Virus record (IMG/VR): IMGVR_UViG_3300028835_000931
Span: 1-51,776 of that record
DNA from: a virus
Strand: one strand, 5' to 3'
DNA: 51,776 bases
Shown here: one piece after another, positions 21,763 through 28,818 of the stretch
Position numbering within the stretch: the stretch's first letter is position 1
How the letters are laid out: each line of letters opens with the position of its first letter
The notes under the pieces: generated by a model
What the model was told of the DNA's origin: nothing
What the model saw: only the letters and a program-made list of their open reading frames with translations
Database searches by the model: none
Translations under genes and position numbers: made by a program

Positions 21763-22594
21763 CTCGTCACCGCATCCCTTGGCACAAGGGCTACGCCCGT
21801 CGCGGGACTCGAACCCACTGTTCAGCCTCCCGCATCTCGAACTCGCCGTGGCCTTTGGCTATGCGGTTCCAGCGGCTTTGCAACCAGCACGGGCATTGTT
21901 TCTCGTCAAGCGCACCCAGCCCTTTACGACCGACCCTACGGGCAAGTGAAATCCGCATGGTCTTTGCCGCTCTCCCTCCTGGATCTCCGCCCGAACAGCA
22001 AAAAATCGCGGCGGACGATCTCAGAGAGAACGGGGTCGCTTGGCTCGCAAGCAAAAACGCGCACGTCGGCCCCGGGTCGCAAGGGAAAACGTTGCCCGGA
22101 TTTTGGAGAGGAAGCGCGACAACTTTCGCGAGCTGGCACGAGCCCCTGGGGGGTGCTCGCCGACCGTCCCGATCCTGCCAGTTGATTGCCCCACTTTTGG
22201 CACTTGTCGAGTGGCGGGGTAAGTGGTAGCACGGAACCCGCGTGATGCTTGTGGCTCGCCAACAACCGGAGATGCGCGACAAACAACTTTGTGGTGCACC
22301 CGTGAGCCACAAGATGAAGCCCCCTTCGCCCTCAGCGACCCAGCCCGAAGCGTGCGCACGCTTGGCCGTCGCCTCGATCTCCAGCCTTGGTGTTGCCAAA
22401 GCCGGACCCACCGAGCTGAGCCGCTGAGGAAGAAGGGGGAAAAGCAATCGCCCAGAACGACCCGACCCGATGGTCCAATGGCTAACGTTGCTAAGTCGCA
22501 GCCGGCGAATCGGGCCGCCCTGGGCGGTTGCAGAGAGAACGAGATTATTGACCATTGAACCATACCCCGTCTTTACGGGCTGTTTGCGGGCGTG
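21763..22594. other. Gene-free, palindrome-rich region
   Basis: No frame on either strand looks coding (long frames are Arg/Ser/Pro-rich and lack ribosome sites). It contains: T-arm-like hairpin 21802-21818 inside ACCGCAT/ATGCGGT arms (21769-21775, 21861-21867); perfect 10-bp inverted repeat CTTGTGGCTC (22248-22257 with 22304-22313); perfect 16-bp palindrome AAGCGTGCGCACGCTT (22348-22363) flanked by GCGAC/GTCGC; and an 11/12 inverted repeat ATGGTCCAATGG (22471-22482 with 22553-22564). Candidates are an origin, a non-coding RNA or decayed genes. Confidence 0.7.
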
Positions 22595-22599
22595 TCAAG
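22571..22599 (-). promoter_or_regulatory. Possible promoter reading into the gene-free region
   Basis: On the minus strand TTGACA (22594-22599), 17 nt, then TAAAGA (22571-22576). The -35 hexamer overlaps the stop codon of the 147-aa gene, as at 30.18 kb. It would transcribe the 830-bp gene-free region before reaching the gene at 21762. The -10 match is only 3 of 6. Confidence 0.45.
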
Positions 22600-23038
22600 C
22601 CCTTTTTTTGGCTTCGTCAGCCTTTTTAGCCTTTTCCGTGAGGCTCCAGCGGTTGGCTTCATCGTCCCACGTAATGTAGAAGCTCGCCCACAGCGTGTGG
22701 TACACGACGTAAGTTGCGATGGCGCGCCCCGTGGATTGCTTCTTACCGTTCAAAAGCTCCACCACCTCAGCAAACGTCTTCGGCTTGCTTTTCCAGACAC
22801 TTGATACGAATTGCCACGGTGCATGATTCGTTCTCCCGACGACGACCTTTGCACCTGGGTGTTGCTCTTGCAGCATTTCCCGAAACATATCCGCGGCATC
22901 TCCGCAACTGAAGCTGAGCGACTTGCCGTCTTTGTCTAGGCGATGGACGACCATCTCGCCGTGGCAGTTCACGAGAACCAGGAAGGCACGGCTACCATCT
23001 TTTTTGGAAGGTCCACAGAAATCCTTGTAGTAGCTCAT
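22595..23038 (-). CDS. Uncharacterised 147-aa protein
   Basis: MSYYKDFCGPSKKDGSRAFLVLVNCHGEMVVHRLDKDGKSLSF... starts after AAGGAGGTTGAG, one of the best ribosome sites here. The N-terminal part is beta-rich; residues 85-120 are helical (PKTFAEVVELLNGKKQSTGRAIATYVVYHTLW), resembling small wHTH folds; the tail is Lys/Ala-rich (EKAKKADEAKKRA). No family recognised. Confidence 0.7.
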   Translation of the reverse strand: MSYYKDFCGPSKKDGSRAFLVLVNCHGEMVVHRLDKDGKSLSFSCGDAADMFREMLQEQHPGAKVVVGRTNHAPWQFVSSVWKSKPKTFAEVVELLNGKKQSTGRAIATYVVYHTLWASFYITWDDEANRWSLTEKAKKADEAKKRA

Positions 23039-23048
23039 CTCAACCTCC

Positions 23049-23333
23049 TTACTCTTCCTCTTTGGGCAACAGGTCGAGCCCGCGGCAGGCGTCCACGAGC
23101 TTCTGGTCCAGGCCGTAATTCAGCTTGGCCTCCGGGGGGCACTCGACAACTCGACGGGCGAGGTAATGCGAGTTGCTCGTGAACACCAGCTCGAACCAGC
23201 CGCCCTGCCGCGCGTGGTAGTAAAGGCTCAGGCCAGCGGTCGTAAAGATGCGTGGCGGTGGAAGCGGAGACTTGAATTTCCACTCATAGCTTGGACGCTC
23301 AGGGGCGTTCGTAGCATCTGGATCTGAAGCCAT
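23049..23333 (-). CDS. Uncharacterised 94-aa protein
   Basis: MASDPDATNAPERPSYEWKFKSPLPPPRIFTTAGLSLYYHARQ... starts at 23333 after AAGGAGAAAACG. A short disordered N-terminus is followed by a beta-rich core and a helical end (DQKLVDACRGLDLLPKEEE). The frame extends further upstream but through low-complexity sequence without a ribosome site. No family recognised. Confidence 0.65.
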   Translation of the reverse strand: MASDPDATNAPERPSYEWKFKSPLPPPRIFTTAGLSLYYHARQGGWFELVFTSNSHYLARRVVECPPEAKLNYGLDQKLVDACRGLDLLPKEEE

Positions 23334-23370
23334 CGTTTTCTCCTTAGGTTGGGGGCTGTCAAGCTCTTTT

Positions 23371-23613
23371 TCAGGCGTCGCGGATTCGGCTGGCGTCGTC
23401 GAGGTTGAGGCCGAGGCACCTGCTAATGCCACTCCAGCGAATTTGCCCACCGTTGGAGTGAAGCGTCCAGAGAGTGCCGCAACTTAGTGCCTTGCCGCTT
23501 CTGTCACACGCGAAGACTTCGTATGCCCCGTCACCCGTCACCCGCGTGTTCAGTATCAGCGTTGCTGGCTTCTCCGGCTCCGGCTTGTCGAAAATCTCGA
23601 TCTTGAGCGGCAT
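23371..23613 (-). CDS. Uncharacterised 80-aa beta-rich protein
   Basis: MPLKIEIFDKPEPEKPATLILNTRVTGDGAYEVFACDRSGKALSCGTLWTL... starts at 23613 after AGGAGACCGAC. Alternating hydrophobic residues suggest a small beta barrel; two cysteines (ACDRSGKALSC) could pair. Its leader is short and it lies 9 nt after the upstream stop. Function unknown. Confidence 0.7.
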   Translation of the reverse strand: MPLKIEIFDKPEPEKPATLILNTRVTGDGAYEVFACDRSGKALSCGTLWTLHSNGGQIRWSGISRCLGLNLDDASRIRDA

Positions 23614-23622
23614 GTCGGTCTC

Positions 23623-23937
23623 CTACTCCCCCGGATCGTTGACGGTCAGCACGTCCTGGGCGTGGCCGAGGAGAGACCAGTCAGCTAATTCGTCTTCCGT
23701 TAGTTCCTCGGCTTCTTCTCGGGTGATAGCGTCTATGTCCTCGACTGCTACGGGATTACCCCATCGGTAACCGTCTGAGGGATCGACAAGAACCAATGCG
23801 CTTGGGTCATCGTCTGCGACTGCACCAACGATAAGCCCACGGTCGTCGCCGCGTTTCAAAACATCTCCTATCCTAAGCGCCCTCGGTTTGTCTTTGCCGT
23901 GTTCCTCAACTACGTCGTAGTTCTCTTCCAGCTCCAT
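23623..23937 (-). CDS. Uncharacterised acidic 104-aa protein
   Basis: MELEENYDVVEEHGKDKPRALRIGDVLKRGDDRGLIVG... I chose the ATG at 23937, which has AAGGAGACGACG; an in-frame ATG at 23991 adds 18 residues but has a weaker site. A small SH3- or Tudor-like beta core (RGLIVGAVADDDPSALVLVDP) seems possible, then an acidic helix (ITREEAEELTEDELADW). An 11-bp inverted repeat lies in its leader. Confidence 0.7.
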   Translation of the reverse strand: MELEENYDVVEEHGKDKPRALRIGDVLKRGDDRGLIVGAVADDDPSALVLVDPSDGYRWGNPVAVEDIDAITREEAEELTEDELADWSLLGHAQDVLTVNDPGE

Positions 23938-24008
23938 CGTCGTCTCCTTCGTGCTGAGTACCATCGGTAGGATTTCTAGCGTTTCGGTCATGTTCTGTTC
24001 TCAGAATA

Positions 24009-24064
24009 CCCGCCCGCCGGTGCGATCCGTCGCGGCCCTGGAGGAATGGGGCACGGCGGGCGGG
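24009..24064 (-). other. Perfect 11-bp GC inverted repeat in a gene leader
   Basis: CCCGCCCGCCG (24009-24019) and CGGCGGGCGGG (24054-24064) would close a hairpin with a 34-nt loop that contains a CCTCC on the minus strand. It ends about 17 nt before the upstream ATG option (23991) of the next gene. A close relative, with one insertion, occurs at 28877-28926 in the same position relative to a start. Confidence 0.7.
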
Positions 24065-24099
24065 CTCTCACTCAGTCGCCGTCACGCTCGCGAGTTCGC

Positions 24100-24318
24100 T
24101 TAGTTCCGGGGCCGCTTCGCTGGCGGAGTCACGGCGCGTTCCAGCAGCTTGACGGCACGCTTCACCGCCCGGTCGGATAGGTCCACCGTCACGTTGAAGT
24201 TAGAATCGAACGGGCCGCCGCCTGGGCCGTCGCCTGTGCGACACAGCGCAAACGTGTATTCGTGCACGCCCTTTTCAAGACCAAATACATCACAGAGTCT
24301 CACTTCCTTCGTTGCCAT
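24100..24318 (-). CDS. Uncharacterised 72-aa protein
   Basis: MATKEVRLCDVFGLEKGVHEYTFALCRTGDGPGGGPFDSNF... starts at 24318 after AAGGAGAATCCG. Beta-rich first half, then a basic helix (DRAVKRAVKLLERAVTPPAKRPRN). The ribosome site follows directly on a GC-rich inverted-repeat leader. No family recognised. Confidence 0.7.
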   Translation of the reverse strand: MATKEVRLCDVFGLEKGVHEYTFALCRTGDGPGGGPFDSNFNVTVDLSDRAVKRAVKLLERAVTPPAKRPRN

Positions 24319-24340
24319 CGGATTCTCCTTCCAGTTAGGA

Positions 24341-24481
24341 TGCGGCGGGCAGGTACGCGTTCAGTTATGCGGGCGTGACGGGCCGGATTCCCCACCCGGC
24401 TCCATGCGGTTGTAAGCCCTGACAGTTGGCCTACGGTACGCAACACCCTACCCGGCGCTGCCACGCTGCCGCCACGCCCGC
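24341..24481 (-). other. Structured leader element before the 72-aa gene
   Basis: On the minus strand it ends CCCGCCGCA, like the other elements of this type, directly before AAGGAG. A perfect 9-bp inverted repeat, GCGGGCGTG (24369-24377) with CACGCCCGC (24473-24481), closes the core. Inside, GCCGG and CCGGC close a hairpin, and TGCGGTTGTAAGCC pairs with a GC-rich partner near 24430-24443. The minus-strand motif GGCTTACAACCGCA recurs as GGCTTATAACCGCA in the next element. Confidence 0.55.
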
Positions 24482-24484
24482 GAG

Positions 24485-24547
24485 TCACATTCGCACGAAC
24501 ATTTGGCATTGCTCGCATTGGCAATCAGTTCCGTGCGTCATTTCCAT
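24485..24547 (-). CDS. Possible 20-aa Cys-rich peptide
   Basis: MEMTHGTDCQCEQCQMFVRM starts at 24547 after AAGGTGGTG and lies between two structured leader elements. C-x-C-x2-C is a minimal metal-binding pattern, in keeping with the many CxxC mini-proteins in this arm. Evidence is only composition and a fair ribosome site. Confidence 0.4.
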   Translation of the reverse strand: MEMTHGTDCQCEQCQMFVRM

Positions 24548-24572
24548 CACCACCTTTTCGATCGCAAGAGAA

Positions 24573-24648
24573 GATGCGGCGGGCCAAGTTTGCCCACCTT
24601 GGTGCGGTTATAAGCCACATCGCCGCGAGGCAGCGCCGCCGCCGCATC
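24573..24648 (-). other. tRNA-like cloverleaf element
   Basis: 76 bp closed by a perfect 10-bp inverted repeat, GATGCGGCGG (24573-24582) and CCGCCGCATC (24639-24648). Read on the minus strand it gives a D-arm-like CGCT/GGCG stem, an anticodon-like stem TGTGG/CCGCA around the 7-nt loop CTTATAA (T33 present; 'anticodon' TAT), and a third stem CCAAG/CTTGG. The third loop (GTGGGCAAA) is not a canonical TTCRANY T-loop, so this is tRNA-like but probably not a working tRNA. It precedes the 20-aa frame. Confidence 0.5.
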
Positions 24649-24847
24649 ACCAGTCCTGCTTTCTGCGACTTCTTTCCATAGCTGTGTATCCACGGTCTTC
24701 GCGCTGTTCCTCTCTCTCCGCATCTACGAGCGCCGTTATCTGCGACGCCGCGTTAGGCGCCCAAACCAGCACGACGGGCTCCTGGCCCCGGGTGGTGACC
24801 AGCCGTCCCGCTACAATTGAGTCGATGATGCGTTCACCGATGGTCAC
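24647..24847 (-). CDS. Uncharacterised 66-aa protein
   Basis: The GTG at 24847 overlaps the stop of the upstream gene (GTGA) and has GAGGAAG upstream, so I prefer it to a longer GTG frame. VTIGERIIDSIVAGRLVTTRGQEPVVLVWAPNAASQI is followed by a highly charged tail (AEREEQREDRGYTAMERSRRKQDW). No family recognised. Confidence 0.65.
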   Translation of the reverse strand: MTIGERIIDSIVAGRLVTTRGQEPVVLVWAPNAASQITALVDAEREEQREDRGYTAMERSRRKQDW

Positions 24848-25008
24848 CGTTTCTTCTTCCTCGTTGCCAGGCACCGCTTGCAGGTGATGTTGGGCCAGTG
24901 CACCGATGCGTTGTCAGAACGAACGACACAGCCACACGCCGCTGTAGTCCAAACCCAGTGATGGGTAGGCAGACTCACTCGCTTGTGTATGACCGGTTTC
25001 TTCTTCAT
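24844..25008 (-). CDS. Basic zinc-ribbon mini-protein
   Basis: 54 aa (MKKKPVIHKRVSLPTHHWVWTTAACGC...). CGC and CKRC provide three to four cysteines; both ends are Lys/Arg-rich, suggesting nucleic-acid binding. GAGGAATGACG precedes the ATG. Below the usual length cut-off but well supported by its ribosome site and by coupling to the next gene. Confidence 0.65.
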   Translation of the reverse strand: MKKKPVIHKRVSLPTHHWVWTTAACGCVVRSDNASVHWPNITCKRCLATRKKKR

Positions 25009-25010
25009 CG

Positions 25011-25349
25011 TCATTCCTCATACAGCAGCCCCAGGTACAGCGGGCCGCTGGTCAGGCGGGGGCCGAAGTGGTCGAAGGTGGCGTACTTGAATGCGCTGTA
25101 TGTTAATTCCCACAACTGCCTACCCCGTTCTCGACCAAGAATACCGGAAGCCCCATAATCCTTGAATTCCACCGCCACGCGGTCCGCCGACGCTTGTATG
25201 CCCAGTGTAAGCCACAAGGCTTTTACCGTGCTTGGCCACTTGAAATGCTGACGCAACCAGGAAGAACAGAACCACCACTCGCTGCTATCGTCCGCGCCTA
25301 CAAGCGTGTCGAAACTTTCAACCAACTTCGGACTCGTCCACATCTTCAT
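25011..25349 (-). CDS. Uncharacterised 112-aa protein
   Basis: MKMWTSPKLVESFDTLVGADDSSEWWFCSSWLRQHFKWPSTVKALWLTLGIQ... starts at 25349 after GGGGATGAGACG. Aromatic-rich, probably alpha/beta; residues 55-75 (ADRVAVEFKDYGASGILG) are beta-like. The start lies in the last codons of the upstream gene. No family recognised. Confidence 0.7.
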   Translation of the reverse strand: MKMWTSPKLVESFDTLVGADDSSEWWFCSSWLRQHFKWPSTVKALWLTLGIQASADRVAVEFKDYGASGILGRERGRQLWELTYSAFKYATFDHFGPRLTSGPLYLGLLYEE

Positions 25350-25765
25350 CGTCTCATCCCCACTTTCCGCGGCTTCGCGTCGCCCTTCTCCGGCAAGATC
25401 GTCATATACTTGGCGACAACGCAGAGTCCTTTCTCTCTGCGACGCTGGACTCCTAAGGCAAGTTGATGAGACCATCGGACTCGGCGCACTACTTTGCCTG
25501 AGCTTCCATAGGCATTTTCAGCGTCAACCCGTCTGCGGTAGATATGAAACCCAGATGGGTATCTCATCCCCAGCTCACGTATAACGGCTTCGTGCGTAGT
25601 GCCAGGCTTATAACGGTTGCACGCCCGCATATTGTAACCCGTTGCGCCGCAAGGCCCGTATAGAACCCCGTACAGGTTGCCTGCCCGAGTTCGACAAAAC
25701 ATCTTCCACCCATGCCCGTGGGCTTTCGGTTTTTCAGCCTTGTCAGTCACGTTGCTAAGACACAT
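25346..25765 (-). CDS. Uncharacterised 139-aa basic protein
   Basis: MCLSNVTDKAEKPKAHGHGWKMFCRTRAGNLYGVLYG... starts at 25765 after AAAGGAAAACG. The core (GFHIYRRRVDAENAYGSSGKVVRRVRW) recalls small phage beta proteins of the kind 'GxHvf...A..y'. Cysteines and a basic tail (ILPEKGDAKPRKVGMRR). The short region upstream carries the amber-interrupted gene, whose end overlaps this start. Confidence 0.7.
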   Translation of the reverse strand: MCLSNVTDKAEKPKAHGHGWKMFCRTRAGNLYGVLYGPCGATGYNMRACNRYKPGTTHEAVIRELGMRYPSGFHIYRRRVDAENAYGSSGKVVRRVRWSHQLALGVQRRREKGLCVVAKYMTILPEKGDAKPRKVGMRR

Positions 25766-25970
25766 CGTTTTCCTTTCTCATCCCCACTTTCCGCCGAATC
25801 CGCTCGGCCTCTTCGGGGTTGTTGTCCACTAACCGCCAGTAGTATGCCATGTGCTTGTCACATAGCCCCACCTACCGAGCGTCGCCGAGCGTCTCGGTCG
25901 CGTACTGGGGGCATGACGTATTGCTCATGCCCAGCTTTTTCGCTTGGCACTTGTCGGGTTCATCAGGCAT
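25755..25970 (-). pseudogene. Zinc-ribbon mini-gene interrupted by an in-frame amber codon
   Basis: From ATG 25970 (AGGAGCCCGCCTG upstream) the frame reads MPDEPDKCQAKKLGMSNTSC...GDAR and then TAG (25872-25874). It continues in the same frame as VGLCDKHMAYYWRLVDNNPEEAERIRRKVGMRKENDVS to a second TAG. C8, C20 and the CDKH after the stop together make a sensible C...C...CxxH ribbon. It is either a point-mutated pseudogene, an amber site that is suppressed, or a sequencing error. Confidence 0.6.
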
Positions 25971-26173
25971 CAGGCGGGCTCCTGCGTCTCAAGCAGGGCA
26001 ACGTACTTGTCGCACAATTCCCCTATTATCTTTACTTGCCCCACGAACACGTCAAAGTCGTTCGTCATCTTGGCGTTACACCAGGCTAATTCTACCAAGC
26101 CGATAAACTGCACGGTTTCATGCTTTTCGCCCACGAATTCGGCAAAGCTGGCGTCGGTTATAACCTTGGACAT
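25970..26173 (-). CDS. Uncharacterised 67-aa helical protein
   Basis: MSKVITDASFAEFVGEKHETVQFIGLVELAWCNAKMTNDFDVFVGQVKIIGEL... Start at 26173 after AGGAGCCCGCCTG; the same 13-nt leader is repeated at its own end for the next gene, so the leader has been duplicated. All-helical appearance. No family recognised. Confidence 0.7.
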   Translation of the reverse strand: MSKVITDASFAEFVGEKHETVQFIGLVELAWCNAKMTNDFDVFVGQVKIIGELCDKYVALLETQEPA

Positions 26174-26184
26174 CAGGCGGGCTC

Positions 26185-27333
26185 CTAGAACAATCCATCC
26201 TGCGATGGCGCATCGGGTGCGTTTTGCGCATCCATCCGTGCCTGCAATGCCGCGATCGCCCGTTCGTATATGCCAGGATCCATCGGCATGTCCTTGACGT
26301 GCGCATATGAGCCCGTCGCCTCACGCAAGATACCCTCAGCGATTCCCCGATCGACGTTGCTGACGCGACCCTTGTGGTCCTTCAGCCCAGCAGCCTCCTT
26401 CACCAGCTCGGCGATCGTCCGGGCGCTGAGGTTGAAGTCGTAATCGACAGTTGGCTTGTCAGCGGCGGCGTTCTTCCCCAACGCCGCTTCGACCACGGCC
26501 TTGCTTTCCTCGGGCGTGCGGGGAGGCTCTTCAGGCTCGCCTTGGATTCGCTTGAGCGTGGCATCCGTACCCAGCTTCTCCAGCCTCACGGCTGGCGGGA
26601 ACGCCTGGTCAACCGTCGTATCCCCATCTTTGATCGCCGTGCGTAGTCCCGTCAGGACTGCCAAGTCCTTCAGCGTAACGTCCTCCCGATCGGCCCTGTT
26701 CAGGACGAGCAGCACGCGCTCTTCCGTCACGCCCAACTTACCGAACCACTCGAAAGCGATGCGGCGGCGCCCGCCGAGGGTCTCGGCTTTGCCAATTGCG
26801 GTCTGGATGGCAGCCTCATAGATGGGCTTGACGAACGCAAAGGGCACGATCTTGAAGATAGCTTGGCGAAGCGCAATCGAGATAGCGGCGTTCCCCGTGA
26901 CCTGAATCATGTCCGGGTTGTACCGTTTTCCGTGTCGGTTCACGATCCGCCGCCTGATCTCGACGGACGCAGCGTTGTTCGTCTCAAGGTCGTGGCACAT
27001 TCCTTGAGCGGTGATGAACTCCTGACCTTCCTCGACGATGCGTGCCCCGTAGCGGAGGTTGCCCCAGCAGGAACCCACGATTTCGGCCAGTCGGACGGAC
27101 GGGCCTTGGATCGTCTCGCCCGCTCTAGGCACCGCATAGAACATGCTGGCGGCCGTCTCCTCATCGAGCGTCGCCAAGGCGAGCGCCCGAGCCTTGAACT
27201 CGCTAGTCTTGCGCGGATAGCGGTGGGCCGTCGCAACCTGGATGTCAATCTCCGACCGATTCAGGGCTTCCAAGGCGGTTGGTATCACCTCGACTATCTC
27301 CGCTGTCGGCTGGGGCTGGGAGTTGCTTTGCAC
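26185..27333 (-). CDS. Candidate single-strand annealing (recombinase) protein
   Basis: 382 aa from the GTG at 27333 (GGAGAAAATACC upstream). The core FKARALALATLDEETAASMFYAVPRAGETIQGPSVRLAEIVGSCWGNLRYGARI..., VTGNAAISIALRQAIFKIVPFAFVKPIYEAA matches, by eye, a phage protein regularly found beside YqaJ exonucleases. It therefore probably anneals resected DNA ends. The C-terminal part is a separate domain ending in DAPSQDGLF, and this acidic end may bind a partner such as host SSB or clamp. The start overlaps the exonuclease gene by 89 nt. Confidence 0.75.
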   Translation of the reverse strand: MQSNSQPQPTAEIVEVIPTALEALNRSEIDIQVATAHRYPRKTSEFKARALALATLDEETAASMFYAVPRAGETIQGPSVRLAEIVGSCWGNLRYGARIVEEGQEFITAQGMCHDLETNNAASVEIRRRIVNRHGKRYNPDMIQVTGNAAISIALRQAIFKIVPFAFVKPIYEAAIQTAIGKAETLGGRRRIAFEWFGKLGVTEERVLLVLNRADREDVTLKDLAVLTGLRTAIKDGDTTVDQAFPPAVRLEKLGTDATLKRIQGEPEEPPRTPEESKAVVEAALGKNAAADKPTVDYDFNLSARTIAELVKEAAGLKDHKGRVSNVDRGIAEGILREATGSYAHVKDMPMDPGIYERAIAALQARMDAQNAPDAPSQDGLF

Positions 27334-28222
27334 GGTATTTTCTCCATGCTTCGGGTTTGCGGTACAGCATTTTGCGTTTTGTATGGGCCTTGACTTCGTA
27401 TCCCTTCGTGAACTGTTCCAGGTACGTGACGCCGCCGCCATCGTATATCTGGCCCCCCTCGGCATCGCCCATCGCGCTGAGCACGGCGGCCTTCATCTTC
27501 TCGGCGGTCGCCTTGGCGCTCTTCAACGTCATCTCAGCGGCCTGCCACTGCTCCACGAGCGGTCGGTCAAGGCTGACGATCTTGTTTGGCTGGCGATGAA
27601 CACGGCGGAGGTAGTTCATCGATGGCACGATGCCACTAGGTGACTCGCGGCGGACAACGCGCTCCCAAAATGCCACCCCACGTTCGATAATCTCGCCGAT
27701 GATGGTTTCGTTCCGCTCGACGTGAAACAGGCAACGACAAGGGCTGCGGCCCGCGATCAGCACGGGCACCCAGACGCGCTTGAGGTTGCCGACCAGCATT
27801 TGGTGGTGTGTCTGGATGACGACATAGTCGCTCACCTCGTCCGTGCCGTCCTCACCCCATAGTTCCTGCACCGCGAGGGGCCAGCCGATGCCAGCGGTCT
27901 TGGCCTCAATCGCTTCGTATACTCGTTCCCGGATGAGCGCATCAAAACTTGCCGCGAAAATGGGGTGCGGCTTGCAAACACGCTGCTGATTCTTGATGAC
28001 TGTGACGCCTAACCTCTCGGCGCACCCGTCGATCAGCCACGGCTCAGTCAGCTTGCCGATCTCAGCGATTTCGCTTTCGCGTTCTGGCGCTAATCCAGCT
28101 TCGGTTTTCTCAAGGTACAGGTCACCCGCGTTCTTGAACGGATGCAGGCCAAACAGCGCCGGGCTATCGCTGCTGCCGAGATGGTTCCGCCGCCATTCTC
28201 TTTGCTTGTCGGTGATCGGCAT
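27245..28222 (-). CDS. YqaJ-type exonuclease (lambda-exonuclease superfamily)
   Basis: 325 aa from ATG 28222. PD-(D/E)xK features are visible: GSSDSPALFG near residue 16, EIGKLTEPWL with E60, FAASFDALI with D94, EAIEAKTAG with E106 and K108, and QTHHQMLVG at 137-145. It would resect double-stranded ends 5' to 3' and hand the strand to the annealing protein encoded just downstream. The C-terminal 120 residues form helices and a basic tail beyond the nuclease core. Confidence 0.85.
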   Translation of the reverse strand: MPITDKQREWRRNHLGSSDSPALFGLHPFKNAGDLYLEKTEAGLAPERESEIAEIGKLTEPWLIDGCAERLGVTVIKNQQRVCKPHPIFAASFDALIRERVYEAIEAKTAGIGWPLAVQELWGEDGTDEVSDYVVIQTHHQMLVGNLKRVWVPVLIAGRSPCRCLFHVERNETIIGEIIERGVAFWERVVRRESPSGIVPSMNYLRRVHRQPNKIVSLDRPLVEQWQAAEMTLKSAKATAEKMKAAVLSAMGDAEGGQIYDGGGVTYLEQFTKGYEVKAHTKRKMLYRKPEAWRKYRAKQLPAPADSGDSRGDTNRLGSPESVGD

Positions 28223-28452
28223 TACTTGACCTGCTCCACCCGAATGCGAATCGGGCCACCGCCGGGCTTGAGGTGGAGGGAACGGGGCATAACTGCCTCC
28301 CACAGCGACGGGCAAAAATCATAATAGGGACCAAGCGTGGAATCCCAGTAACCGTCGCCGTCACGCTCTGGGTTGTCTCTGTAGAGTCCATAGAAGCTAT
28401 TCTTCCGCGGACGCACCAACCAAAACTCCCCCTTGCGTGCTCGCTTGGCCAT
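28222..28452 (-). CDS. Small basic, aromatic-rich protein
   Basis: 76 aa: MAKRARKGEFWLVRPRKNSFYGLYRDNPERDGDGYWDSTLGPYYDFCPSLWEAVMP... Start at 28452 after GGAGAGGATACAGTA; the stop overlaps the exonuclease start (GTAATG). A compact beta fold is plausible. Being coupled to the exonuclease, it may be an accessory recombination protein, but this is context only. Confidence 0.65.
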   Translation of the reverse strand: MAKRARKGEFWLVRPRKNSFYGLYRDNPERDGDGYWDSTLGPYYDFCPSLWEAVMPRSLHLKPGGGPIRIRVEQVK

Positions 28453-28643
28453 TACTGTATCCTCTCCACGTCCTCGACCTTGATGTCCTTGATGTTGCCT
28501 TCGGTAAAGTCATCGAGTGAACCGAAATGAGTAACCAGGCTCTTCAGGTGTTTAGCGGCGTCGTCTTCGCTTTCAGCTTGGCATAGCATTGTTCTCTTCA
28601 GCGTCACCGTCACGTCGCCGCTGTACTCGTGCATCTTGCTCAT
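28452..28643 (-). CDS. Uncharacterised 63-aa protein
   Basis: MSKMHEYSGDVTVTLKRTMLCQAESEDDAAKHLKSLVTHFGSLDDFTEGNIKDIKVEDVERIQ. Beta-alpha-beta layout, as in ferredoxin-like small folds. Start at 28643 after GGAGCTGAGC; the stop touches the next start. No family recognised. Confidence 0.65.
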   Translation of the reverse strand: MSKMHEYSGDVTVTLKRTMLCQAESEDDAAKHLKSLVTHFGSLDDFTEGNIKDIKVEDVERIQ

Positions 28644-28645
28644 GC

Positions 28646-28816
28646 TCAGCTCCAAACCTGTTTCGCCAGGAACCAGATCACCAGCCCGACCGCGACCGCT
28701 ATCACGCCGAGCTTGCCGAGTAGCTTCATGCCGCAATACCATTCCCAGGTCGCACGCGAGCAGCCGTGGGTGTCCTCCCGGCTGTCGTCGAGGAGGATGC
28801 GTTCGTCGTTGGTCAT
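28646..28816 (-). CDS. Small C-terminally anchored membrane protein
   Basis: 56 aa (MTNDERILLDDSREDTHGCSRATWEWYCGMKLLGK...). The C-terminal half has one membrane helix (LGVIAVAVGLVIWFLAKQVW). GGTGGTAGCT precedes the ATG at 28816; a longer frame would need a GTG or TTG start. Ends 2 nt before the next gene's start. Function unknown. Confidence 0.6.
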   Translation of the reverse strand: MTNDERILLDDSREDTHGCSRATWEWYCGMKLLGKLGVIAVAVGLVIWFLAKQVWS

Positions 28817-28818
28817 AG

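Noticed and set aside
21769-21867. tRNA gene on the minus strand
   Set aside because: T-arm and a D-arm-like AGCC...GGC are present, but no 5-bp anticodon stem with 7-nt loop and no acceptor match next to the T-arm.
21791-22563. Minus-strand frames of 254, 180 and 124 aa and plus frame of 60 aa in the gene-free region
   Set aside because: Composition is Arg/Ser/Gly-rich, no Shine-Dalgarno sites, and they overlap each other; the plus frame looks protein-like for 35 residues only and has a TTG start against the direction of all neighbours.
22600-22612. Plus-strand intrinsic terminator (GGGC/GCCC then T-run)
   Set aside because: The stem is only 4-5 bp, no plus-strand gene ends here, and the T-run is the Lys-rich C-terminus of a minus-strand gene.
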